This document shows, one piece after another, positions 28,525-37,192 of a stretch of DNA of 64,000 nt. The notes under the pieces are model-generated. The model was not told where the DNA came from and made no database searches. It saw only the letters and a list, made by a program, of their open reading frames with translations. The translations under genes were made by a program, and so were the position numbers. How positions within the stretch are numbered: position 1 is the first letter of the stretch; each line of letters begins with the position of its first letter. This DNA is from Deltaproteobacteria bacterium (GTDB taxonomy: Bacteria; Myxococcota_A; Polyangia; GCA-2747355; JADLHG01): the NCBI GenBank assembly GCA_020848905.1, contig JADLHG010000003.1, forward strand, positions 62,001-126,000, read 5' to 3'.

Positions 28525-29844
28525 ATGTTTCGAGAGCGTAACGAGCCTGAAGGGCCTCGCGGCCAGATCGTCGGCCGGACCGCCGCGGTTCGCGACACCC
28601 AGGACGCCGTCTACGCCGCGTGCCGGGTCGGCGGGCTGGTCGCGGGCGTCTCGTACGCGCTCCTCGCGCAGGGCCACGCGGCCGAGCGCCAGGCCGCGCT
28701 CTACGCCTTCGGCGCCTTCGCCCTCTACAGCGCGCTGCTCTACGCGGCCGGCTGGCGCCTCCTCCGCTCCCCGGCCAAGGGCACCTTCTACGGCGTGGCG
28801 TTCGGCCTCGACCTCGTCTTCGTGGCGGCGCTCGTCGCGCTCACGGGCGGCGCCGAGAGCCCCTTCTACCGCGCGCTCTACCTCTGGACCGCGATGGCGG
28901 CCTTCTATCACGGGCTGCGGATCGGCACCGGCGCGTCGCTGCTCGCCGTGGCGGTCTACGGCGCCTTCCAGCTCCGCGAGGGTTTCCCCGGCGAGACGTG
29001 GACCACCGCCGTCACCTCCGCGGGCCTCCTCGTGCACGGGCCGCTCGTGGGGTACGTCGCGGCCGAGCTCCGGCAGCGGGCCGAGGCGCTCCGCGTCGCG
29101 CACCTCGAGCTGCGCGCGGCGACCGACCAGCTCGCCGAGGATCAAGCGCAGCTCGTGCAGGCCGAGAAGCTCTCCTCGATCGGCCTCCTCGTGGCGGGGG
29201 TGGCCCACGAGGTGAACAACCCGCTACAAGGGGTGATCGGCTGCGCCCGCTCTCTCGCCTCGGGACAGGTGGCCGAGGAACGCCGCAGCGAGTACCACCA
29301 GGCCATGCTGGACGGCCTGGACCGCATCCGGCTCGCCGTGGAGGGGCTCCTCGACTACTCGCGACGCCGGGACCTCAACCCGACGCTGCTCGACGCGCGC
29401 GAGCTCCTCACCTCGTCGGTGCGCATGGTCACGCCGGGACTGCGCGAGAAGAACACTGCCGTTCGCACCCGGGCTCCGGACACGCCGGTCTGGGTCTTCG
29501 CCGACCGCGCCCAGCTCCTCCAGGCGCTCGTCAACCTGCTCATGAACGCCGTGTACGCCTCGCCCCCGGGCGAGGCCATCGACGCCGAGGTCGAGGTCTC
29601 GTCGGGACGCGCGCTCTTGCGGTTCATCGACCGCGGCGCGGGGATTCCCGCCGAGCTCCTGCCGCGCGTGACGGAGCCGTTCTTCACCACCAAGCCGCCG
29701 GGCGAAGGAACGGGCCTCGGGCTGGCCATCACCAACACCGTGGCGCGCAGTCACGGCGGCGAGCTCTGCATCGAGAGCCTTCCCGGTCGTCCCACCAGCG
29801 TCACCCTGTGGCTGCCACAGGCGGAGGGTCCCACCCTTGCTTGA
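28525..29844 (+). CDS. Membrane histidine kinase of a sigma54-type two-component system
   Basis: About 439 residues. The ATG at 28525 is the best start, although no strong ribosome site is seen and the frame is open for 34 codons more. Five or six hydrophobic segments fill residues 25-180 with short loops, an integral-membrane sensor without a large periplasmic domain. It continues through a coiled coil into HisKA with His228 (VAGVAHEVNNPLQG) and a HATPase (NLLMNAVYAS, DRGAGIP, GTGLGLAITNT). It diverges from the cytochrome operon and overlaps the regulator gene by 8 nt, so it most likely controls that operon. Confidence 0.9.
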   Translation: MFRERNEPEGPRGQIVGRTAAVRDTQDAVYAACRVGGLVAGVSYALLAQGHAAERQAALYAFGAFALYSALLYAAGWRLLRSPAKGTFYGVAFGLDLVFVAALVALTGGAESPFYRALYLWTAMAAFYHGLRIGTGASLLAVAVYGAFQLREGFPGETWTTAVTSAGLLVHGPLVGYVAAELRQRAEALRVAHLELRAATDQLAEDQAQLVQAEKLSSIGLLVAGVAHEVNNPLQGVIGCARSLASGQVAEERRSEYHQAMLDGLDRIRLAVEGLLDYSRRRDLNPTLLDARELLTSSVRMVTPGLREKNTAVRTRAPDTPVWVFADRAQLLQALVNLLMNAVYASPPGEAIDAEVEVSSGRALLRFIDRGAGIPAELLPRVTEPFFTTKPPGEGTGLGLAITNTVARSHGGELCIESLPGRPTSVTLWLPQAEGPTLA

Positions 29845-31207
29845 CATCTTGCTCGTAGACGACGAGCCCACGATCCGCCTGTCGCTCGGCGACAGACTGC
29901 GGCGCGAGGGTTACCACGTCACGCTGGCCACCACCGGCCGGCAGGCGCTCTCGCTGCTCGGCGCCGCCCGCTACGACGTGGTCGTCACCGACATCCGCCT
30001 GCCCGAGGTGGATGGGCTGACCATCTTCCGGCACCTGCGCGCCGAGTCGCCCGCCACCGATGTGGTCCTCATGACCGCCTACGGCGCCGTCTCCGAGGCT
30101 GTCGGGGCGCTGCGTGAAGGGGCCCTCGACTACCTCACCAAGCCCTTCGACGAGGACGAGCTGGTCGTGCGCGTGGCGCGTGTGGCCGAACGGCGTGGCC
30201 TCCAGCGCGCGCTCGAGGCGGCCCGCGACGAGCTCGCCCACTGCCGCACGGCCGGCGGCATCGTCTCCCGCTCCCCCGCCATGGCCGCCACGCTCCAGCG
30301 CGTGGACGCGCTCTCGAGCGGCGAGACGCCGGTCCTGATCGTGGGGGAGAGCGGAACCGGCAAGGAGCTCCTGGCCCGCCGGATCCACGAGTCGAGCCCG
30401 CGCCGCAAGATGCCCTTCGTGGTGATCAACTGCAGCGCCTTCCCCGACACGCTGCTCGAGGCGGAGCTCTTCGGCTACGAGAAGGGCGCCTTCACCGGCG
30501 CGCTCAGGCGGCGCGAGGGCCGCTTCAGCGCGGCCGACGGAGGCACGCTCTTTCTCGACGAGGTGGGAGAGCTCCCGGCCTCGGCGCAGGCGAAGCTGCT
30601 GCGGGTGGTAGAGGACGGCCTGGTGGAGCCCCTCGGCACCAACCAGGCGGTCAAGGTGGACGTGCGCCTCGTCTCGGCCACGCACCGCAACCTGCGCCAG
30701 ATGATCGAGCAGGGTCGCTTTCGCCAGGACCTCTACTTCCGGCTGAACGCCCTCGGCGTGACCGTCCCGCCGCTGCGCGAGCGGCCGGGCGACCTGTCGC
30801 TGCTCGTCGAGCACTTCCTGCGCCAGAGCGTGCCCGCCGACCGCCCGCTCCCCTCGATCACGCCCCGCGCCTGGGCCGCGCTCGCCTCGTACGCCTTCCC
30901 CGGCAACGTCCGCGAGCTGCGGCACGCCATCACGCAGGCCGTGCTGCTCGCCCGGGACGAGCCCGTCGACCTCGCGCACCTTCCGGCCGACATCGCCGGG
31001 GGCGCCCCCGAGAGCGACGACCCGGGGCTCTCCGTGGTGCCGCTGACAGCGGCTTTGCGCTCCTTCGAACGCGAGTACCTGCAACGCGTCCTCGCCAGCA
31101 CGTCCGGCCGCCGCGCCGAGGCTGCCGCGCTGCTCGGTATCTCCCGCAAGACCCTCTGGGAGAAGCTCCGCAGCCACGCGCTCTGCCAGGGAGACGAGGA
31201 CCCCTAA
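29837..31207 (+). CDS. NtrC-family sigma54-dependent response regulator
   Basis: 456 residues. TTG start with GGAGG nine nucleotides upstream, overlapping the kinase stop by 8 nt. The receiver has DDE and Asp52 (VVTDIRLPE). The AAA+ sigma54-interaction domain has Walker A GESGTGKE (about 171-178), GAFTGA (about 216-221, needed to contact sigma54), FLDEVGEL and the arginine-bearing FRQDLYFRLN. The C-terminus is a Fis-type HTH, GRRAEAAALLGISRKTLWEKL. It should activate a -24/-12 promoter; the divergent cytochrome operon is the natural target. Confidence 0.95.
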   Translation: MLDILLVDDEPTIRLSLGDRLRREGYHVTLATTGRQALSLLGAARYDVVVTDIRLPEVDGLTIFRHLRAESPATDVVLMTAYGAVSEAVGALREGALDYLTKPFDEDELVVRVARVAERRGLQRALEAARDELAHCRTAGGIVSRSPAMAATLQRVDALSSGETPVLIVGESGTGKELLARRIHESSPRRKMPFVVINCSAFPDTLLEAELFGYEKGAFTGALRRREGRFSAADGGTLFLDEVGELPASAQAKLLRVVEDGLVEPLGTNQAVKVDVRLVSATHRNLRQMIEQGRFRQDLYFRLNALGVTVPPLRERPGDLSLLVEHFLRQSVPADRPLPSITPRAWAALASYAFPGNVRELRHAITQAVLLARDEPVDLAHLPADIAGGAPESDDPGLSVVPLTAALRSFEREYLQRVLASTSGRRAEAAALLGISRKTLWEKLRSHALCQGDEDP

Positions 31208-31248
31208 AGGGCTCGCAGCCCGCGGCGAAGATCGCGGCAAACCGACGC

Positions 31249-31277
31249 TTGGCTTGCCCACTCGCTGGCGCTAGACT
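31249..31277 (+). promoter_or_regulatory. Promoter of ppiB
   Basis: TTGGCT (31249-31254), a 17-nt spacer and TAGACT (31272-31277), each 4 of 6 to consensus, about 90 nt before the start codon. Confidence 0.4.
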
Positions 31278-31368
31278 CACCGTTCCGGGTGGGTCGTAAG
31301 TCCTTCTGGCGAGCGCTGCCCGCCAGGCCAGGCCGAGCCGCACGGTCCATCTTGCCAGGAGCCCAGCG

Positions 31369-31872
31369 ATGCCTAAGGTTCGTTTTTCCACGACAATGGG
31401 GGACATCGTGGTTCAGCTCGACGAGGAAAAGGCGCCCCTGTCGGTCAAGAACATGCTCGAGTACGTCGAGGCCAAGCACTACGACGGCACGGTGTTCCAC
31501 CGCGTGATCGACGGCTTCATGATCCAGGGGGGCGGCTACGACGTGGAGCTGAAGAAGCGACCCACGCGTTCCCCGGTCGAGAACGAGGGCCACAACGGCC
31601 TGAAGAACAAGCGCGGCAGCGTCGCCATGGCGCGCACCCCGGACGTGAACAGCGCCACCTCGCAGTTCTTCGTGAACGTAGTGGACAACGACTTCCTCGA
31701 CCACAAGGACACCACGCAGGAAGGCTACGGCTACGCGGTGATCGGCGAGGTCGTCGAGGGGATGGACGTGGTGGACCGGATCAAGGCCGTCCCGACGGGG
31801 GCGAAGGGATCCTTCTCGAAGGACTGCCCGCTCGAGCCGGTGATCATCCAGTCGGCGACGGTGGTGGAGTAG
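31369..31872 (+). CDS. ppiB: Cytosolic cyclophilin, peptidyl-prolyl cis-trans isomerase
   Basis: 167 residues, no signal peptide. All key cyclophilin blocks are present: VFHRVIDGFMIQGG (catalytic Arg), KRGSVAMART, SATSQFFVNVVDN and GYAVIGEVVEGMDVVD. The length is that of the short bacterial cytosolic form (E. coli PpiB, 164). AGGAG lies 9 nt before the ATG. The TAG stop is followed after one codon by the probable CTG start of the M23 lipoprotein in the same frame. Confidence 0.95.
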   Translation: MPKVRFSTTMGDIVVQLDEEKAPLSVKNMLEYVEAKHYDGTVFHRVIDGFMIQGGGYDVELKKRPTRSPVENEGHNGLKNKRGSVAMARTPDVNSATSQFFVNVVDNDFLDHKDTTQEGYGYAVIGEVVEGMDVVDRIKAVPTGAKGSFSKDCPLEPVIIQSATVVE

Positions 31873-31875
31873 CTT

Positions 31876-33123
31876 CTGCCCGGCGCGTCCGCGGCTCTCG
31901 CGCGCCTCGCCCGTCTCGGGCTCCTCGGTCTCGGCCTCCTTCTCGGGCCTGCCGGCTGCCCCGCGCCCCGCCCGGCGCCGCTCCTCGGTCAGCTCGACAC
32001 CGATCCGCTCGAGCTCGCTCTCGTCCCCGACCCGCTCCAGGCCGCGCCGCTGCTCACCCTGAGCGGCGAGTACGCGCACCTGCTCTTCCATCTGAACCTG
32101 CACAACCGAGGGCGAACGCCGCTCACGCTGCGGCGCATCGACCTCGCGCACCTCAAGAGGGGCGCCCGCCTCGGCACGACGGTGCTCGAGGAGGCGCTGC
32201 TCGGCCGGAGACTGCGCGCCGCACCGTGGGTCGTGATCACCGACCCCCAGAGCCTCGCCACCGCGCATCGCCTGCGTGACCGGTATCTGCGCCCCATGGG
32301 CCACGCCCGCGTGGGCTCCGGCGAGACGGTCTCGCTCACGCGGCAGTTCACCATCCTGCGCCCCGCCGAGCTCCCCGACGCGCTGCGCGTCACCGTGGCC
32401 TTCGACGGGGGGGCGGCCAGTCGCACCTTCGCCGTGCAGACCTTCGCCGGACGCACGCCACTGCGGCTCCCCGTGGCCGGCCACTGGCAAGTGCTGTCGG
32501 GGCATCGTTTCGATGAGCCACACGGGCAGGCCCTGCTCCTCTCGCAGAGCTTCGCCTACGACCTGGCAGTGGCCGGGCCCGAGGGGCTCACGCACGCGGG
32601 CGATAGGCGCATGAACGCCGCGTACCACGCGCACGGCCGACCCGTGCTGGCGGCCGCCGACGGAGAGGTCGTGCTGACGCTGGACGGCCAGCCCGAGAAC
32701 GAGCCGGTCGGACGCCGCCCCGAGCTGGAGGCGCTCCTCCGCAGCCCGCTCGCCACGGGAGGCAATCTGGTCGTGCTGCGGCACGCGAGCGGCGAGCACA
32801 CGGCGTATTTCCACCTGCGACCGGGCCTCGGCGTGCGCCGGGGCCAACTGGTTCGCGCGGGCGATCGCCTGGGTGCATGCGGCAACAGCGGCAACTCGGC
32901 CGAGCCGCACCTGCACCTCCAGCTGCAGGACGGTCCAGACCCGATGCGGGCCCGCGGCCTGCCCGCGCGCTTCGGAGACTTCACCATGCGCTTCGGTCAG
33001 CTCGCGCTCTACGTTCCTCCCGAACAGCCGATGCCGCTCCCGACGGGCCTGCTCGTCCACCCCGGTCGCCTCGAGGGCGCCATCGACATCGGACAATTGA
33101 CGCGACGGAGCGGGGGTTACTAA
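31876..33123 (+). CDS. M23 (LytM-type) peptidase-family lipoprotein, probable CTG start
   Basis: 415 residues if read from CTG at 31876. The frame holds no ATG, GTG or TTG until 32182, yet the upstream part is clearly coding: basic n-region, hydrophobic LGLLGLGLLLG and a Cys at GPAGC fit a lipoprotein signal, and the following 70 residues are ordered. The only start consistent with that is CTG, seven nucleotides after GGTGGAG at the end of ppiB. The M23 domain (about 230-355) shows AAYHAHGRPVLAAADGEVV and EPHLHLQL (His345, His347). The first zinc-ligand pair looks altered (HAGD), so activity is uncertain. Role: cell-wall remodelling or an inactive amidase activator. Confidence 0.75.
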   Translation: MPGASAALARLARLGLLGLGLLLGPAGCPAPRPAPLLGQLDTDPLELALVPDPLQAAPLLTLSGEYAHLLFHLNLHNRGRTPLTLRRIDLAHLKRGARLGTTVLEEALLGRRLRAAPWVVITDPQSLATAHRLRDRYLRPMGHARVGSGETVSLTRQFTILRPAELPDALRVTVAFDGGAASRTFAVQTFAGRTPLRLPVAGHWQVLSGHRFDEPHGQALLLSQSFAYDLAVAGPEGLTHAGDRRMNAAYHAHGRPVLAAADGEVVLTLDGQPENEPVGRRPELEALLRSPLATGGNLVVLRHASGEHTAYFHLRPGLGVRRGQLVRAGDRLGACGNSGNSAEPHLHLQLQDGPDPMRARGLPARFGDFTMRFGQLALYVPPEQPMPLPTGLLVHPGRLEGAIDIGQLTRRSGGY

Positions 33124-33126
33124 CCT
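33097..33126 (+). promoter_or_regulatory. Promoter of the phosphatase-like gene inside the M23 3' end
   Basis: TTGACG (33097-33102), an 18-nt spacer, TAACCT (33121-33126), then 6 nt to the GTG at 33133. This would be a leaderless start. Confidence 0.35.
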
Positions 33127-33132
33127 CCGTTC

Positions 33133-34170
33133 GTGAAGACCATCATGGCTCGAATGCGTCCGCTCCTCCTCGTCACGCTAACCTCCGTAGGGGCGCTGGG
33201 CCTGCCGTCGGGGCTCGCGTGGGGAAAACCGCCCGTGAAGCCCCCGGCGCCGCCCTACGCCGTCCCCGAGGGGACCGAGCCGCGCGCGAGCCAGCGCATC
33301 GAGAACCCCGAGACGCGCGCCGTGCTGAAGGCCGAGGGGATCGACCCGGACCTGCTGCGCTGCAACAGCACGGTCACCTGGCATCCTCCGCTGGCGCGCT
33401 ACAGCCAGGAGCTGGCCGACAAGGTGGCCAAACACCTGGGAGCCACGCCGACCACGGAGCAGCGGAAGAGCGCCAGCCGCGAGGTCCTCGGCTACCTCGT
33501 GCGCACCATCTTCGACGTGCTGCAGACGCAGAACGTCGGGGTGCTGCGCCTCAAGGGTCGTTCCTACCGCGACGCGACGGGGAAGACGCGCCCCGTGCTC
33601 GTCTACCGCTCGGGGGTGATCACCGATCCGCTGCGGGCCGATTCCTGCTTGCGCACGCTCATCCGGCACGGCCGCGTGCAGCACGTGGTGAACCTCTACG
33701 GCGGCGAGTTTCCCTTCCTCGAGCTCGTGGCGCAGGAGGAGCGCGTGGCCAAGGAAATGGGCGCCACGCACTACGACATCTCGAAGGAGGACCTCCCGTG
33801 GCGCGCGCTGGTGAAGAAGCCCGCCGACTACGCGCGCAACCTGAAGACGGCCATGGGGCAGGTGGCGGGCCTCATCCGGCGCGAGATCCTCTCGCCGAAG
33901 GGAGGCCCTCCGCGGGGCCACGTCTACTTCCACTGCGGCGGCGGGATGCACCGCTCGGGGATGATCTTCGGCATCCTGCGCCGCTGCATCAACGGGGACC
34001 CGATGTCGCAGATCGAGGCCGAGTACAAGCGGCACACGGCCTTCCGCTCGGCGAAGGAGCCCGGCGGTTACGAAGCCCTGAACGTCCGCTTCATCCGCGA
34101 CTTCGACTGTAGCCTGCTCCAGGCTGCAGGCGGGCCGGCCGGCGGCGCACCCGGCGGCGCATCGAAGTGA
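33133..34170 (+). CDS. Secreted dual-specificity/tyrosine phosphatase-like protein
   Basis: 345 residues. Signal peptide (RPLLLVTLTSVGALGLPSGLAWG region). The active-site signature HCGGGMHRSG gives the C-x5-R loop (Cys268, Arg274), with the cysteine-phosphatase order: strand VYFHCGG, then helix SGMIFGILRRC. An upstream Asp in YDISKED may be the general acid. This resembles dual-specificity phosphatases acting outside the cytoplasm. The GTG at 33133 fits a leaderless promoter; ATGs at 33145 and 33154 are alternatives that would trim the n-region. The last 4 nt overlap the glycerate kinase start. Confidence 0.8.
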   Translation: MKTIMARMRPLLLVTLTSVGALGLPSGLAWGKPPVKPPAPPYAVPEGTEPRASQRIENPETRAVLKAEGIDPDLLRCNSTVTWHPPLARYSQELADKVAKHLGATPTTEQRKSASREVLGYLVRTIFDVLQTQNVGVLRLKGRSYRDATGKTRPVLVYRSGVITDPLRADSCLRTLIRHGRVQHVVNLYGGEFPFLELVAQEERVAKEMGATHYDISKEDLPWRALVKKPADYARNLKTAMGQVAGLIRREILSPKGGPPRGHVYFHCGGGMHRSGMIFGILRRCINGDPMSQIEAEYKRHTAFRSAKEPGGYEALNVRFIRDFDCSLLQAAGGPAGGAPGGASK

Positions 34171-35495
34171 GACCGGCGCTCCGAGAGGCCGCGCACGAGC
34201 TCCTAGCCGCGGCGCTCGAGGCTGCGGACCCCGCGGCGGCCGTCCGGCGAAGCCTCGCGCTCGACGGGGAGGTGCTGCGCGTGGGGCAGACGCGGCTGCC
34301 GCTCGCCCGCGGGGCGCGGCTCCGCGTGGTCGGCGGAGGCAAGGCGGGACGCGCGATGACCGAGGCGGCGGTCGCCGTCCTCGGCGAGCGAATCGAGGCG
34401 GGCGTGGTGATCGTGCCCGAGGTCTCGCCCGGTGCGATCGGACCCGTGGCCCTGCGCGAAGGGGGGCACCCGGTCCCGACGGCCGCGGGCGTCGCCGGAG
34501 CGACGGAGCTCGAACGGCTTCTGGACGGACTGCGCCCCGAGGATCTCGTGCTCTGCCTGCTCTCGGGCGGCGGCTCGGCGCTGCTCGCGCTCCCGGCGGC
34601 CGGGCTCACGTTGGAGGACCTCGTCGAGACCACGCACGCGCTGCTGCGCGCCGGGTGCCCGATCGGGGAGGTGAACACCGTGCGCAAGCACCTCACCCGC
34701 CTCGGGGGCGGCCAGCTCGCCGCACGCGCCCACCCCGCGCGCGTGGCGGCGCTGGTCCTCTCCGACGTGGTGGGAAGTCCGCTCGAGGTGATCGCCTCGG
34801 GCCCCGCGACGGCCGACCCCACGACCTTCGCCGAGGCGCTCGCGGTCACGGAGCGCGCGAGGGAGCGGGGCCTACTCGTTCCCGGGTCGGTCGAGGCCGC
34901 TCTGCGGGAGGGCGCCTCCGGAACGCGGCCGGAGACGCCGAAGCCGGGCGACCCGCGACTCGCGGGGGTGGTCCAGACGCTGGTCGGGAGCAACGTAGTC
35001 TCGGCCGAGGCCGTAGTGCGGCGCGCGCGCGAGCTCGGCTTCGCCACCCTGCTGCTGAGCACCTTCCTCGAGGGAGAGGCGCGCGAGGTCGGTCGGATCC
35101 TGGCCGGGGTGTTGCGCGAGCTCGTGACGAGCGACCGACCGCTCGCGCGACCGGCCTGCGTGGTGCTGGGCGGCGAGACGACCGTGACGGTGCAGGGGCG
35201 CGGGCGCGGCGGACGGAATCAGGAGCTCGCGCTTTCGGCGGCGCTGGCCCTCGACGGCCTCGAGGGGGCCTTGCTCGTGAGCCTCGCCACCGACGGGGTG
35301 GACGGCCCGACCGACGCGGCGGGCGCGATGGTGGACGGCGGCACGATCGCCCGGGGCGGCGCGCTCGGGCTCCAGGCGCGGGCGCACCTCGCCGAGAACG
35401 ACGCGTACCCTTACCTCGCCGCCACGGGGGACCTGCTGCGCCTCGGCCCCACGGGCACCAACGTGAACGACCTGGTGCTGCTCCTCGCCGGGTGA
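34167..35495 (+). CDS. Glycerate 2-kinase, MOFRL family
   Basis: 442 residues, GTG start overlapping the previous stop (GTGA). Phosphorylates D-glycerate at the 2-position with ATP, linking glyoxylate or serine breakdown to glycolysis. Blocks of the GckA/TtuD/MOFRL family: VVGGGKAGRAMTEAA, LLSGGGSALLALP, LSDVVGSPLEVIASGP, and near the C-terminus GGETTVTVQGRGRGGRNQE, LATDGVDGPTDAAGA and GPTGTNVNDL. No other serine-cycle gene is nearby, and the coupling to the phosphatase-like gene has no clear metabolic sense. Confidence 0.93.
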   Translation: MRPALREAAHELLAAALEAADPAAAVRRSLALDGEVLRVGQTRLPLARGARLRVVGGGKAGRAMTEAAVAVLGERIEAGVVIVPEVSPGAIGPVALREGGHPVPTAAGVAGATELERLLDGLRPEDLVLCLLSGGGSALLALPAAGLTLEDLVETTHALLRAGCPIGEVNTVRKHLTRLGGGQLAARAHPARVAALVLSDVVGSPLEVIASGPATADPTTFAEALAVTERARERGLLVPGSVEAALREGASGTRPETPKPGDPRLAGVVQTLVGSNVVSAEAVVRRARELGFATLLLSTFLEGEAREVGRILAGVLRELVTSDRPLARPACVVLGGETTVTVQGRGRGGRNQELALSAALALDGLEGALLVSLATDGVDGPTDAAGAMVDGGTIARGGALGLQARAHLAENDAYPYLAATGDLLRLGPTGTNVNDLVLLLAG

Positions 35496-35543
35496 GGGGC
35501 ATGCGCGGGCGTCCTGCGCCGGATGAGGGGCGCAGCGAGCCGG

Positions 35544-36581
35544 CTACGGTTTCCTCGTCGCCGCGGGGACCCCTTCGGGCGGTGGCGTGCCGTCGGGGGC
35601 GAGCCCTAGCGCCTTGAGCTGGGCCTCGTCTCCAGGGCGATTGAGCTGCCAGTAGGCGAGGCGCGCCGTCTTGAGCAGCGACGCCCTCTCGCCGTCGCTC
35701 CCGGTCCACCCCAGGATGCGTCGCGGGTAGGCCTGCTCCACGTCGATGGTCCGCGTGATCGCCCCGAGGCGCAGCTCGAAGCGCGTGACCTTGATCCCTT
35801 GCCGCAGCGCCGCCGTCCGCTGGATGCGCGCGCGCACGGGGCGCAGCGGCTGATGCGCCTTGCGCACGCTCCAGAGGGCCGGCACCAGCTCGCCCGACCA
35901 GTCCTTGCCGTCGGCAAACGCCCCGTCGAGCTCCCGGAGCTGGATGAGGAGCGCGTCCTCGTAGAGTGTCCCCGGCCGCACCGCGACGAGCTCGCTCCGC
36001 TCACCGTCCACGGAGAAATACGAGCGGAGCTGGCTGGCGAACGCTCCGGCCGTCGCGTGCAGCAGCTCGTAGACGTGCCCGCACCACTCCTGCGCGCTGA
36101 AGGTGATCTTCGTCGGCGCGAAGCGCTCCCGGCCCACCCCGTCCACCGGCGAGAAGACGCTCGTCATCACGCTGTAGGGGTACACCCCGGTCCGGAAGGC
36201 CAGGGAGTGGTTCAGCTTGAGCACGTTCAGGCGCTCGGCCTCCGGCACCGCTCCCCGGTCGTCCTTGAGCCAGGTGCGCCTGTCCATCGGCTCCGTCACG
36301 TAGATCAGCACCGCCGTCCCCGCTCGCGCCGCCCCGTAGCGGGGGGTGACGATGCGATAGGCCGAGAGCTCCGCCTTCCCGTCCCCCCATTGGCGCCAGA
36401 AGGCCGCGGAGGCAGGGGTCGTCACTCGGACGGGCGCCACGCGGAGCAGCCCGGTGGCGGGATCGAGTCCATGACCACCCGGTTCACGGGCCGAAGCCGA
36501 CCCCCGGCCGGTCCCGCACCCGGGCCCCACCGCCACGGCCCAGGCCAGCGCCGCTAGCCCCCACATGCCGCATCGCATCAT
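35544..36581 (-). CDS. Lipoprotein of unknown function (QEWCG family)
   Basis: 345 residues from the ATG at 36581, with a lipoprotein signal ending AVAVGPGC. The start was chosen because the frame upstream only translates the repeat array. Characteristic blocks: FWRQWGDGKAELSAYRI, VLIYVTEPM, LNVLKLNHSLAFRTGVYPYSVMTS and FSAQEWCGHVYE. From memory, uncharacterised Bacteroidota lipoproteins have the same DGKAE...QEWCG arrangement; this is inference. No catalytic motif is evident. The 5' leader probably contains the repeat array, since an extended -10 box (TGCTATAGG, minus strand) lies near 36.8 kb beyond it. Confidence 0.75.
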   Translation of the reverse strand: MMRCGMWGLAALAWAVAVGPGCGTGRGSASAREPGGHGLDPATGLLRVAPVRVTTPASAAFWRQWGDGKAELSAYRIVTPRYGAARAGTAVLIYVTEPMDRRTWLKDDRGAVPEAERLNVLKLNHSLAFRTGVYPYSVMTSVFSPVDGVGRERFAPTKITFSAQEWCGHVYELLHATAGAFASQLRSYFSVDGERSELVAVRPGTLYEDALLIQLRELDGAFADGKDWSGELVPALWSVRKAHQPLRPVRARIQRTAALRQGIKVTRFELRLGAITRTIDVEQAYPRRILGWTGSDGERASLLKTARLAYWQLNRPGDEAQLKALGLAPDGTPPPEGVPAATRKP

Positions 36582-36614
36582 TCGTCCTGGACCTCTCCTC
36601 ATCGGGCCACTCCC

Positions 36615-36750
36615 ATCGGGCCGCACCCGGGTTGATTTCTGGTTCACCGGGCCGCACCCGGGTTGATTTCTCACCGGGCCGCACCCGGGTTGATTTCTGG
36701 TTCACCGGGCCGCACCCGGGTTGATTTCTCGCCCACCCAGGTTGATCTCT
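36615..36750 (+). repeat. Direct-repeat array, forward orientation (five copies)
   Basis: Units with core GGGCCGCACCCGGGTTGATT start at 36618, 36649, 36676 and 36707, with a degenerate fifth (CACCCAGGTTGATCTCT) near 36734. Spacing alternates 31, 27 and 31 nt. The same core in reverse orientation fills 36856-37015. Confidence 0.9.
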
Positions 36751-36796
36751 GGCCGCGCCGTGCCGGACGCGACCCGGCCGTGAGAGCCCGTGGACC

Positions 36797-36805
36797 TATA
36801 GCACG
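36797..36805 (-). promoter_or_regulatory. Extended -10 box between the two repeat arrays
   Basis: Minus strand TGCTATAGG lies in the unique 100-bp stretch between the arrays. It is the only promoter-like sequence upstream of the QEWCG lipoprotein gene. The transcript would run through the whole forward array. Confidence 0.3.
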
Positions 36806-36855
36806 GTTCGCCGCGCCGCCCGGGGCGCCCACCCCAGTGCGCCGGGCGACGGCCC

Positions 36856-37015
36856 AAATCAACCTGGGTGAGGTGCGGCGGGTGAGGTGCGGCTGGGTGA
36901 GGTGCGGCAATCAACCTGGGTGAGGTGCGGTGGTGCGGTGAAAATCAACCTGGGTGAGGTGCGGCGGGTGAGGTACGGCGGGTGAAAATCAACCTGGGTG
37001 AGGTACGGCGGGTAC
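36856..37015 (-). repeat. Repeat array, inverted relative to the 36.6-kb array (four copies)
   Basis: AAATCAACCTGGGTGAGGTG units begin at about 36856, 36908, 36941 and 36985, interleaved with shorter GGGTGAGGTGCGGC pieces. The core is the reverse complement of the forward array's CACC(C/T)GGGTTGATTT. The two arrays face each other across about 105 bp. 37016-37192 holds nothing I recognise. Confidence 0.9.
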
Positions 37016-37192
37016 GGCGAGATGCGGCCAGGCCGAGGTGGGGCCACGTTGGCGCGAGACCGCACGTTATTCTGCATTGATAGACGACTTATGGCGGGAG
37101 GAAGGGGGCGGGGCCTCCGGTAGGGTGGCCGTTCCTGCCGAGCCCTCGACGAGAAAGCTCCTCGCGTTTTTTGCCGAGGGATTACGAATTGG

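Noticed and set aside
36484-36914. Small ORFs across the repeat arrays
   Set aside because: They only translate the repeat unit and have no start signals.
36615-37015. Possible CRISPR array
   Set aside because: Units occur in both orientations, spacing is irregular and short (23-52 nt), spacers are themselves related, and no cas gene is present.
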